This document shows positions 45,480 to 55,310 of a DNA stretch of 64,000 bases, piece after piece. The notes below the pieces were generated by a model. The model had not been told where the DNA came from. It searched no databases and worked only from the letters and a program-made list of their open reading frames with translations. This stretch comes from Haemaphysalis longicornis (lineage: Eukaryota > Arthropoda > Arachnida > Ixodida > Ixodidae). Position numbers and translations under genes: made by a program. The stretch is taken from NCBI GenBank assembly GCA_013339765.2, contig CM023448.1, forward strand, positions 20,353,295-20,417,294, given 5' to 3'. How positions within the stretch are numbered: position 1 is the first letter of the stretch; each line of letters opens with the position of its first letter.

Positions 45480-45866
45480 GGCGATTTTCCCATTCACTTT
45501 CTGGGGGTATTTATGTTAGGTATGTTGGTTTCCTGTGCTTGGGGGTGGTAGCCAGCGCCATTCGGACTGATCGGGGAGAAGGTGACCTTCTTTTAACCCC
45601 CGAGGGTCGTGACTCGAGTGTCTACGACATGTCCAGAGTGGTCGACCAGCTTTGAACCCTCTTAAGCTCCCTTTGGCAACAAGACTGCCAGAACAGAGGC
45701 CTCGCTATGCATGTAGCGAATCGATAGGAAATGAGGGGCTCGTTGAAAATAACACAGAAATAAGGGTTGGCAGTCGAGAAAACCTCGGAAAGCAAAGGGG
45801 AGGATGTGGTAGATCATTGAAAACAGATTAAGAATTTGGAAAGAAGAAAGAAAGTGAAGAAAAATG

Positions 45867-45929
45867 CCCGCCAGGTGGGATCCGAACCCACACCTCAGAA
45901 TAGTGCGATAACCACTACGCTACCGGCGG
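45867..45929 (-). pseudogene. tRNA-like, type A head, anticodon arm deleted
   Basis: The anticodon loop and 5' stem strand are lost (CAGAATAGTGCG), leaving acceptor, T and D arms. Confidence 0.6.
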
Positions 45930-45953
45930 GGCGATCCCATTCACTTTCTGGGG

Positions 45954-45979
45954 TATATATATATATATATATATATATT
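45954..45979. repeat. (TA)n microsatellite
   Basis: TA tract lying directly against the 5' LTR of gypsy copy III. Confidence 0.9.
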
Positions 45980-46256
45980 TGTAACGAGGGTAATGAACAA
46001 ATGCAATAGACGCAACATGCCATCCAGACATCGGGGTATGTGCCTCACCAGCAGAGCCCATGTAGGATTATGCCGAATCCCCACACGGGGATATGCTCCA
46101 AAGAGGTGTCAGGGAAGACGATGAACCCCAGGGCGTGCATGCGCCAGAAAAACGCGCTTGGTGATCGCAACGCTCAGATCTGCGTTATCCATCGGCTTCT
46201 CTCCTGCAATTAAACAGCCTCAACCGGCTACCGGCGTGTCGGCTGTCTTCTTGACA
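45980..46256 (+). repeat. 5' LTR of gypsy copy III
   Basis: TGTAACGAGGG to CTTGACA. TGGTGGAGGTCAGG follows, a possible primer-binding region whose tRNA I cannot name. Confidence 0.92.
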
Positions 46257-46320
46257 AGTGGTGGAGGTCAGGAGTTTCGATCCCGCCCTGGAGCTTCGTT
46301 CCCGGACGCTACCACCCCCA

Positions 46321-47586
46321 ATGTCCAGAGAAACCAGTCAGCCTGTGATCTGTCGCGGCTCCATGCGCGAGCGGGAGCCGGCCAAGTTCAGCGGTACAGA
46401 CGACAGCGACGCGGAGGACTGGCTTGCTTCCTTCGAACGCGTGAGTGCGTATAATAAGTGGGACGACAATGCCAAGCTTAGCAACGTCGCCTTCTCTCTA
46501 ACGAAAGTCGCGGAAACATGGTACAACAATAATGAATCCGATCTCCGGCCTTGGTCTCATTTCTGTAGTGAATTTATTAGAATTTTCGGCCGCCCCTGCT
46601 GTACGAAAACTTCGTGCCGAACAGTGCTTACGTGCACGCGGACAGAAGGCTGGCGAGACGTTCACCAGCTATATCGAAGACGTCATTGACCTATGCAAAC
46701 GCGTCGACCCCTCCATGACGGAAGCTGACAAGGTCCGGAACATCTTAAAGGCGTTGACGACGACGCTTTCCAGATGCTCTTGGCTAGAGACCCCAAAACT
46801 GTTGCGGATGTCGTCCGCTTGTGTCAGAGTTTTGACGACCTACGCAAGCAGCGAGCTCTGACTCGACAAGCCTGTGCTCGCGGGGAGTCCGTGGCGAGCG
46901 TGGCGGCTACGTATGACGAGGATTCCGCTCTGTTTTCCCGCATCAAAGATTTTATCCGAGAAGAGGTGGCCCGCCAAGTTTCCCTGCTCCCCTGCACCGC
47001 AGAGCCGCCTTCTCCACTGGCGCCTACACTCCGGAATATGATACGGGACCAGGTAGCTAACGCATTGCCACCAGCCGAACACACCGCACCAGTAGCTGCC
47101 CCTACGCCCCTCTCCCCTCTCACCTACGCCCCTCTCACCTACGCTGGAGCGACAGCCAGGCCGCCACCACTGCCTGCTCCATTCTTCCAGTCCCCAGCGC
47201 CGCAATCAGCCGTGTCGTTCCAGCCTGCGGTGCGCATTGCGCCGACTCACGTACCATCACGACCACTTCCAAGTCCTATCACCAGTCCTTACGATGCAAA
47301 TGCGTGGCGCACACCGGACAATCGACACATCTGTTTCGCGTGTCGGACACCCGGACATGTCGCCCGCTACTGTCGTCGTCGTGTGGTGCCGGCCGCCAAC
47401 ATTTTTCAAGCACCTTTTTACGCTAGCCCCCACATCCCGTCTTATGTTCCGCCGCAAACTCCACAGAATTTGCCCACCGAGACTTCTGAACAGCCGCCGT
47501 TCACCAGCCGCCGATCGTCCTCCCCACGTCGCCGCTCAGTTTCTCCCATGCGTCGCCGCCCGACCAGTGACGGGGAGGAAAACTAA
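46321..47586 (+). pseudogene. Gypsy gag, copy III, two single-base indels
   Basis: Same gag as copy II. An added C at about 46,597 (CCCCTGCTG) and a lost A at about 46,749 shift and restore the frame. From 46,774 the frame is open through an intact zinc knuckle CFACRTPGHVARYC (about 47,335-47,376) and an Arg/Ser-rich tail to a TAA ending at 47,586. The stop falls immediately after GAGGAAAAC, the same place as in copy II, and the protease frame is -1 to it, which suggests a -1 frameshift joins gag to pol. Confidence 0.88.
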
Positions 47587-50500
47587 CAGCCGCAGTTCCT
47601 GAGGCAAGAGCTGCGTCACCGTCGAACTGTACAAGCCCTCAATTTTCACCAAAAAATGTTATTGACGTAATTGTAGAAGGTGCCCCTACCGTTGCGTTAA
47701 TCGATGCAGGAGCAGCTGTTTCTGTTATCCATGCCCGTCTCTGCCGCTCTCTACGAAAAGTGATGACAGCCCCTTTCTGGACTTTCATTACGAGCCGCCA
47801 ATTCGCAACCCATTAAGCCGCTTGCTGCCTGCACTGCCCGGGTCGTCATCAAGAACATCTCGTACATCATTGAGTTCATCGTCCTGCCATCCTGCTCCCA
47901 TGACGTGATCCTGGGTTGGGATTTTCTTTCAAGCCACGACGCTATTATTGACTGTGCTCGGGCTGAAGTTGAATTTTCCTACTGATGTCTTAGAGGATTC
48001 CGATGATGCCCCTACTACCGAGCTACTAATTGCTGAAGACACTGACGTTCCGCCAGGCTCCTCTGTCGTCGTTCCATTGTGTTGCACCACTGTCCCAGAC
48101 GCAACTGTTCTCTTTACGCCCTCAGCCATTTTCCTCCGTCGGAAATGTCTCCCTTTGCCCTGTGCCGTTTTAACAACTCGTGATGGCGCAAGCACTATGT
48201 TAGTCACGAATCCGTCGGCGACTCCATGTTCCCTTTTTAGTGGAGAAACACTTGGGTTTATAGAGATTGTTGATGCCCGGCTAGTCGTCGACGTACCTGA
48301 CCATTTGCACCATCTCCAGGTTGACGGACTGAGCGTTAGTTCCGGCGTACCAGAACAATTGCCATCTGCTGCTTTCCACCAGTGCATGGACGCAGACCTG
48401 GACGCAACCCAACGAGCACGACTTGCTGCATTGCTTCGGAAGTTCTGTTCGTCGTTTGATCACGCGCAAAGCTCGCTGGGTCGCACGTCCCTTGTCACGC
48501 ACTCCATTGATACTGGCTCACACGCCCCGCTTCGACAGCGCCCATATCGTGCGTCACCGACTGAGCGCCAAATCATTGAAGACAATGTACACGGATATGC
48601 TTAAGCGAGGTGTCATTCGCCCTTCCAAGAGTCCATGGGCGTCGCCTGTGGTACTTGTTCGGAAGAAAGACGGCTCCATTAGGTTCTGCGTAGATTATGG
48701 ACGCTTGAACACCATTACACGCAAAGACGTCTACCCGCTCCCTCGCATCGATGATGCGCTTGATTGTTTGCAGGGAGCCGAATTTTTCTCATCCCTCGAC
48801 TTACGATCCGGGTACAGGCAGGTCCCAACGGCAGAGGCTGATCGCGCAAAGACGGCATTCGTCACCCCTGATGGCCTCTACGAATTTAACGTTATGCCAT
48901 TCGGGCTATGCAATGCCCCAGCCACGTTCGAAAGAATGATCGACAGTCTTTTGCGCGGCCTAAAATGGAAGACGTGCCTTTGTTACTTGGACGATGTAGT
49001 CGTTTTCGCTCCAGAATTGAGACGCACCTGGTTCGCCTAGAGCAAGTTTTGACGTGCATCGCCGCGGCTGGACTGCAGCTCAATCTGAAGAAGTGTCACT
49101 TTGCCGCGCGCAAACTGACCATCCTGGGTAATGTTGTTTGCAAGGAGGACTTTCGTCCGGACGAGACCAAGCTTCGTGCCGTCGCGGAGTTCCCGAAACC
49201 GACCACCCTAAAGGCACTTAGGAGCTTTATCGGGCTGTGTTCGTATTTTCGGCAGTTTATTCGCAACTTTGCGACCATCATTTCACCACTAACAAAGCTT
49301 CTCAGCAGTGATAACGGCATTTTGGCTTGGTCAGCGTCCTGTGACGAGGCGTTTGCGACACTCCGTCGTCTACTCACATCGCCGCCCATACTTCGACATT
49401 TTGACCCGTCTGCTCCAACAGAAGTCCACACAGATGCTAGTGGTATTGGTCTTGGTGCCGTGCTCGCGCAGCGAAAATCTGACTTTGCGGAGCACGTCGT
49501 TGCATACGCGAGCCGAACGCTGACAAAGGCTGAGTCCAACTACTCAATCACTGAAAAAGAGTGTTTGGCCATAATATGGGCATTGGGAAAGTTTCGTCCA
49601 TACTTGTATGGCCGCCGATTTGATGTCGTCACCGACCACCACGCACTGTGCTGGCTGGCCTCCCTCAGTGATCCTTGTGGTCGCCTTGGTCGATGGGCTC
49701 TTCGGCTCCAAGAGTACGATATTAACGTCGTCTACCGTTCAGGCCGGAAGCACTCAGACGCGGATGCCCTCTCACGCTCTCCGCTGCCGGCTGACGTGCC
49801 TCACCTCGCCACTACCGACTGCAGCTTGTCGTCTCTCAGTGCTACTGACATGTGCGCTGAGCAGCGCAAGGACCCATGGATAGCTTCCATGATCAGCTTC
49901 CTCTCCGGTGCGTCAACTGCCCGTATATCGAGGGTCCTGCGATGGCAAGCTTCTCACTTTCAACTGCGCGACGAGCTGCTTTACCGCCGAAATTATTTCT
50001 CGGACGGTCGCAAGTGGCTTCTGGTTATTCCACGCCATTTGCGCGCAGATATATGCGCTTCATTTTATGACGACCCGAGCTGCGCCCATGCTGGCGTCAT
50101 CAAGACATACGAGCGACTCCGCCTTCGTTATTATTGGCGTGGAATGTACAACTTCGTACAGAAGTACGTTCGCTCGTGCCCGGAATGCCAACACCGCAAG
50201 TCGCCACCTGCTCGCTCGACCGCGCCACTGCAACCACTACCCTGCCCGGAAAAACCCTTTGACCGCGTTGGGATCGATTTATACGGGCCAATGCCTCCTA
50301 CAGCTTCCGGTAATCGATGGATAATTGTTGCCGTTGACCACCTGACAAGGTATGCTGAAACTGCTGCACTGCCCGCATCCACGGATCGTGACGTCGCCAC
50401 TTTTCTACTACATCATTTTATACTTCGGCACGGGGCGCCTCGGGAGCTCCTGAGCGATCGAGGAAGGGTCTTCTTATCGGAAGTCGTGAAAGCGCTACTC

Positions 50501-51130
50501 GTGGAATGTCACGTGGTTCATCGGACCAGCTCATCATACCACCCACAGAAGAATGGGCTCACGGAACGATTCAACCGCACCCTGGGCGATATGCTTTCAA
50601 TGTATTTGTCATCTGACCACTCCAATTGGGACCTCGGGCTCCCATTTATAACGTACGCCTACAACACGGCCACACAGGCGACGACGGGATTTCCCCCGTT
50701 TTTCTTGCTTTACGTACGCGAGCCGACATGCGCCCTGGATGCCATACTCCCTTACAACCGCGATGCCACAGAATATACACCGGTTTCATAAATGGCGCAG
50801 CACGCCGAAGCATGTCGACAACTAGCCCGTTCTTTTACAACTGCTGACCAACAGCGCCAGAAGCATCGTCGTGACGACTCTATCGGTCCAAAGACGTTTA
50901 ATCCTGGTTCGCATGTGTGGCTTTGGGTGCCCTGCCCAACACCCGGTCTCTCCCAAAAATTGGTGGCCAAATATCATGGTCCATACAAGGTCATTGCCCG
51001 CACTTCGCCAGTGAACTACCTTCTTGAGCCCGTTACTCCGTCCTCGGATCTTCGCCGCCGTGGCCGTGAAACAGTCCACGTTGATAGGCTCAAGACTTAC
51101 TACGACCCGCTCGTGTCGACATCACCTTAA
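47587..51130 (+). pseudogene. Gypsy pol (protease-RT-RNase H-integrase), copy III, small indels and one stop
   Basis: Protease: ALIDAGAAVSVI, with DAG at the active site. RT: RPSKSPWASPVVLVRKKDGS, DVYPLPRIDDALD, FSSLDLRSGYRQV, MPFGLCNAPATFERM and CYLDDVVVF (YLDD at 48,984-48,995). RNase H: VHTDASGIGLGAVL, TEKECLAIIW and VVTDHHALCWL. Integrase: an HHCC-like region ending CPECQHRK, then GIDLYGP, LLSDRGRVF and GLTERFNRTL supplying D, D and E, and a C-terminal GPY module (KYHGPYKVI). Single-base insertions at ~47,768, 47,978 and 48,588, another shift near 49,015, and a TAA at 50,789-50,791 interrupt it. Most are single-base changes in otherwise conserved sequence. Confidence 0.9.
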
Positions 51131-51165
51131 GTCGCCAGGTTGGCTCCTTTTGCACCGGGGGCGAT

Positions 51166-51442
51166 TGTAACGAGGGTAATGAACAAATGCAATAGACGCA
51201 ACATGCCATCCAGACATCGGGGTATGTGCCTCACCAGCATAGCCCATGTAGGATTCTGCCGAATCCCCACACGGGGATATGCTCCAAAGAGGTGTCAGGG
51301 AAGACGATGAACCCCAGGACGTGCATGCGCCAGAAAAACGCGCTTGGTGATCGCAACGCTCAGATCTCCGTTATCCATTGGCTTCTCTCCTGCAATTAAA
51401 CAGCCTCAACCGGCTACCGGCGTGTCGGCTGTCTTCTTGACA
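51166..51442 (+). repeat. 3' LTR of gypsy copy III
   Basis: Direct repeat of the 5' LTR, followed at once by ATATATAT. Confidence 0.92.
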
Positions 51443-51465
51443 ATATATATATATATATATAATAT

Positions 51466-51497
<32 letters not shown>

Positions 51498-51498
51498 A
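51443..51498. repeat. (TA)n microsatellite
   Basis: TA tract with AATA interruptions between the gypsy 3' LTR and a type A unit. Confidence 0.9.
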
Positions 51499-51547
51499 AC
51501 AAATATACCTTAACATAAATACCCGAGAAAGTGCTGGGGAAACAGCC

Positions 51548-51620
51548 CCGCCGGTAGCAAAGTGGTTATCGCACCAGACCGGTATTCTGGAGGTCGTGGG
51601 TTCGGATCCCACCCGGCGGG
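51548..51620 (+). tRNA. tRNA-like, Thr(GGT)-type, type A subtype 2
   Basis: Full cloverleaf. The acceptor 3' strand is CCGGCGG, which turns the G-U pair of the main type into G-C. Box A reads TAGCAAAGTGG. A T6 run follows. Confidence 0.65.
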
Positions 51621-52002
51621 CATTTTTTCACCACTTTCTTTTGGACTAAAAAAATTCTTTCTATGACCCACCACAACCTCCCCTTTGCTTTCCGAGGTTT
51701 TCTTGACTGCCAACCCTTATTTTCTGTCTTATTTCACGGAGCCCCTCATTTCCCATTTTCTGATTCGCTACATGCTTATCGAGGGCCTCTGTTCTGGCAG
51801 TCTTGGTGCCAAAGGGAGCTTAAGAGGGTTCAACGCTGGTCAACCACGCTCGACATGTCGTAGACACTCCAGTCACGGCCCGGGGGTTAAAAAGAAGGTC
51901 CCCTTCACCCCGAGTAGTCCGAGTGGCGCTGGCTACCACCCCCAAGTGCAGGAAACAAAAATACTTAACATAAATACCCGAGAAAGTGCTGGGGAAACAG
52001 CC

Positions 52003-52075
52003 CCGCCGTTAGCGTAGTGGTTATCGCACCAGACCGGTATTCTGGAGGTCGTGGGTTCGGATCCCACCCGGCGGG
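52003..52075 (+). tRNA. tRNA-like, Thr(GGT)-type, type A subtype 2
   Basis: As the previous copy but with CCGCCGT at the 5' acceptor strand, losing the pair nearest the D arm. A T6 run follows. Confidence 0.6.
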
Positions 52076-52437
52076 CATTTTTTCACCACTTTCTTTTCGA
52101 CTAAAAAAATTCTTCATCTCTTTCTATGACCCACCACAACCTCCCGTTTGCTTTCTGAGGTTTTCTTGACTGCCAACCCTTATTTTCTGTCTTATTTCAC
52201 GGAGCCCTCATTTCCCATTTTCTGATGCGCTACATATATATATAAATATAAATATATATATATATAATATATATATATATGTAGCGAATCAGAATAGGAA
52301 ATGAGGGGCTTGTTGAAAATAACACAGAAATAAGGGTTGGCAGTCGAGAAAACCTCGGAAAGCAAAGGGGAGGATGTGGTAGATCATTGAAACAGATTAA
52401 GAATTTGGAAAGAAAGAAAGAAAGTGAAGAAAAAATG

Positions 52438-52489
52438 CCCGCCAGGTGGGATCCGAACCCACGACCTCCAGAATACCGGTCTGGTGTGA
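52438..52489 (-). pseudogene. tRNA-like 3' portion cut by a TA tract
   Basis: Acceptor 3' strand, T arm and anticodon arm are present. The D arm is replaced by (TA)n after CTGGTGTGAT. Confidence 0.75.
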
Positions 52490-52498
52490 TATATATAT

Positions 52499-52544
<46 letters not shown>
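52490..52544. repeat. (TA)n microsatellite
   Basis: TA tract ending exactly at the 5' LTR of the non-autonomous LTR element. Confidence 0.95.
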
Positions 52545-52547
<3 letters not shown>

Positions 52548-53086
52548 GGGAATCGTGGAGAACCGCGACCTGCGATCCCGAGCCAGCGCGCGCTTCGGGA
52601 GAGACGCTTGTGCGCTGGAACCGGTCCGGCGCTCCGCTGGTTCGTCGGCGTCCCCCGAGAGATGGCGCCACCGATGTGTGCGGGGATAGGCGCGCGGGCG
52701 CGGGCGGCGCGAGCGTGCGCGCACGGGAGAAGGAGACTCTCGTCGGAGACCCGGTCGGGACGAGATCGGCGGAACGCGGCGGTGATGGATACTTGTGTCT
52801 CAGGTGGGAGCTTTGTTTGTCGCGCGCCGTGAGTGCCTGCCTCCCGTTCGCGGTCACGACCCGGACGGCGTGATTCGTGAACGCCGTCGAGCCCTGTGCT
52901 CGCATGCTTTGGGATTCCCCAAATAAACGGCTGTGCTTCGGCACTACTGTCTACTGTGTTCTCGTATCGGCGAACCTCGCTGGGCTGCCGTAGCCATGGG
53001 AGCCCGCGTGGTTGACACGCCGGGAGCTAGCGTGGTGGCTTACGCCAGGACTGGCTAAGTCGCCCCGAGGATGCATATATCCCACA
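52545..53086 (+). repeat. 5' LTR of TRIM-like element, 542 bp
   Basis: TGTGGGAATCG to ATATATCCCACA. It contains AATAAACGGCTG at about 52,922, a polyadenylation signal, and TATA-poor GC-rich upstream sequence. Confidence 0.9.
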
Positions 53087-53103
53087 TGGCGCCCGAACGT
53101 GGG
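53087..53103 (+). promoter_or_regulatory. Primer-binding site, tRNA-Lys type
   Basis: TGGCGCCCGAACGTGGG directly abuts the LTR. TGGCGCCC-AAC is the known complement of the 3' end of animal tRNA-Lys used to prime minus-strand DNA synthesis. Confidence 0.8.
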
Positions 53104-54740
53104 TCTCGTATTCGGACGAATTCGAGGTTGCTAGCTCTCCGAGAAATGCGTTGCTGCAGTCGTAGCCCGCTACCCTTTGTCCGGAAGACTTCGGACGAAA
53201 CGCCTCGCGCCAGTCGGTTGCAGGCAGACAGTTAGGATGCCCGATACAGCCGTGACGGCAAATGCGTAAACCTTCCTACACGCACCAGGCGGTGAGTCAG
53301 TAGGATACCTCCGAGCACCGCAGTCGCGGCCCGCTTGCGAGACGGGAGGTGCGTAGGCCTTGTTCCAACATGGCGGCGGGTCGCCTTCCTCGTAGCGCCG
53401 TCCCCGCGCAGTCGCGCCGGCGGCGCCGGTTGAAGTTTCCCCCAGGCGCGGCGGACACTACCGAGCGAGGGTGCGGTGTTTGGGAGTTCGCAAGCCGCAA
53501 GATGAGCCCGCCGCTACTGCGCTTCGAGTCCGAGGCGGAGTGTTTGCCGATTTGACGCCTGACAAAGAGCGAGGGGGATCGCTGAAGAATCAGTCTCCTC
53601 TCGCTGCGGGGGGAAGCGGGAGCAATGGGACCGTTGTCTCCGCGCTTCCGGAGTGCGTGCGTCTCGATGCCGTGAAGTCTCCGCTTGAGATTGCGTTTAG
53701 GCAGTAAGAGCTTCGCGCGGCTCGGCAGCGGGCTCGTTGGTCGCGAGAGATCGCCAGTCTTAGTAAGAGACGGACTCTCAGGCGACCTATACCGGTGATG
53801 TGCGCCCGTAAGCTGCTGGTATTGCGGTTGGCGCTGGCTCTACGGCAGCTTGTATTGCTGCGAGTGAGTTGCAGGAGCCCGCCTGCTTGATGCTGACGCT
53901 GCTTTGCCGACCAACGCACCAGGCCGAAATAGCTCGGACGGGCGTTTCGATGCCGACAACCCGTAATAGTCAGGCGAGTTGCCTTCAGGCGGGGGTGGCT
54001 GCTGGAGCACAGTTGCCGGACTCGTGATTCCGCGAGCAAGCGAACATGCAAGGGGGAGCCCCCTCGGGCATCTTTGTTACCCTATTTGGCGAGATCGTCG
54101 ATAAGGTTTCCGGCCAGTCACAGGAGATTGCGGAGTCCCGCTGCTCCCCACGTCAAGTTTGGGAATCGTTTAAACTGGACGGTGAGAGCGAGACCTGCAG
54201 CATACGGATACCACCGGGAGCCACGCCAGTCACCACTGCCACGGACAGCGAGGATGGCCTGCTGAACCACCGGCGGGGCCGAGCGCGGTTCGTGGAGCTG
54301 CTACTCCAGTTGCTGCTCCGGCCTGCCGGGCGGCAGCCAACCGTTCGGGAGGACCTGCGGCCGAAGCGGCCACGGAACCCAGGAGGCGGCGGTATCTGGC
54401 GCCTACGCGAGCGGCGCGAGCCTTCGGGCAGCCGCAGCGGGCGCGGCCGTTCCTGTTGCCGCCTCGAGCTGGGAGTGGGGGTCGCATCATGGCGCGACCC
54501 CGGCGTTCGTCGGCTGCGGCTGCAGCTACCCCCGGGCCTGCCAACCTGCTGTGCTGCCCAACCGCGAGAGACTTGGAACCATTGCAATGTGTTTGCGGGT
54601 TTGTGAGGCGAGCATCGCGACGGCGGCATCGTGTGGCGAACCTTGGTGTGGAGTGGCGTTCGGTGGCTGTTTTGCTGACTTGAGACGTGACGAGTGTGGT
54701 GCACCGTGGCGTCACTCGAGCTCAAGTGGCGTCCAGTTTT

Positions 54741-54752
54741 AGGGGGGAGGAG
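54741..54752 (+). promoter_or_regulatory. Polypurine tract of TRIM-like element
   Basis: AGGGGGGAGGAG immediately upstream of the 3' LTR, the expected plus-strand primer. Confidence 0.8.
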
Positions 54753-55298
54753 TGTGGGAATCGTGGAGAACCGCGACCTGCGATCCCGAGCCAGCGCGCG
54801 CTTCGGGAGAGACGCTTGTGCGCTGGAACCGGTCCGGCGCTCCGCTGGTTCGTCGGCGTCCCCCGAGAGATGGCGCCACCGATGTGTGCGGGGATAGGCG
54901 CGCGGGCGCGGGCGGCGCGAGCGTGCGCGCACGGGAGAAGGAGACTCTCGTCGGAGACCCGGTCGGGACGAGATCGGCGGAACGCGGCGGTGATGGATAC
55001 TTGTGTCTCAGGTGGGAGCTTTGTTTGTCGCGCGCCGTGAGTGCCTGCCTCCCGTTCGCGGTCACGACCCGGACGGCGTGATTCGTGAACGCCGTCGAGC
55101 CCTGTGCTCGCATGCTTTGGGATTCCCCAAATAAACGGCTGTGCTTCGGCACTACTGTCTACTGTGTTCTCGTATCGGCGAACCTCGCTGGGCTGCCGTA
55201 GCCATGGGAGCCCGCGTGGTTGACACGCCGGGAGCTAGCGTGGTGGCTTACGCCAGGACTGGCTAAGTCGCCCCGAGGAACCCCTAATATATCCCACA
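54753..55298 (+). repeat. 3' LTR of TRIM-like element, 546 bp
   Basis: Direct repeat of the 5' LTR. It differs mainly in GAGGAACCCCTAATATATCC versus GAGGATGCATATATCC near the end. Confidence 0.9.
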
Positions 55299-55310
55299 AT
55301 ATTGATATAT

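Larger units (their letters stand above)
44331..45953 (-). repeat. Type A tandem array, minus orientation, indel-rich
   Basis: Four units with tRNA-like heads near 44,482, 44,946, 45,406 and 45,867, spaced about 462 bp. Small indels are common, more so towards the right end. It ends at a (TA)n tract in GGGGTATATA. Confidence 0.85.
45980..51442 (+). mobile_element. Full-length Ty3/gypsy retrotransposon copy III
   Basis: Two 277-bp LTRs (45,980-46,256 and 51,166-51,442) differ at about five positions by eye, so the insertion is recent. Domain order is gag, protease, RT, RNase H, integrase, the gypsy order. A purine-rich CACCGGGGGCGAT lies just before the 3' LTR. Both outer flanks are TA repeats, which hides the target duplication (ATAT is possible). 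No envelope frame is present. Several one-base indels break the frames. Confidence 0.93.
51499..52489. repeat. Type A units: two plus, then one minus around a TA core
   Basis: A diverged subtype (ATACCCGAGAAAGTGCTGGGG in place of ATACCCCAGAAAGTGAATGGG) in plus orientation from 51,499 to 52,236. A TA-rich core follows at 52,237-52,280, then a minus-strand unit of the standard subtype. The turn falls at the body hairpin (GCTACAT / ATGTAGC), so the TA core sits at the centre of an inverted pair. Confidence 0.85.
52545..55298 (+). mobile_element. Non-autonomous LTR retrotransposon (TRIM/LARD-like)
   Basis: Two long direct repeats (52,545-53,086 and 54,753-55,298), almost identical apart from a 4-base length difference near the 3' end, flank a 1.67-kb interior. 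Each begins TGTGGGA and ends TCCCACA. A tRNA-Lys-type primer site follows the first and a purine tract precedes the second. ATAT flanks both sides. No gag or pol domain is visible; the longest frame (54,046-54,606) is an Arg/Pro-rich stretch without known motifs. It would need proteins from another element. Confidence 0.88.

Noticed and set aside
45980..51442. Endogenous retrovirus with envelope
   Set aside because: After integrase only a GPY-type tail, a stop and the polypurine tract precede the LTR; there is no room or frame for an envelope gene.
54046..54606. 186-residue frame in the TRIM-like interior
   Set aside because: Arg/Pro-rich, GC-driven, without gag-like motifs; overlapped by equally long frames on the other strand.
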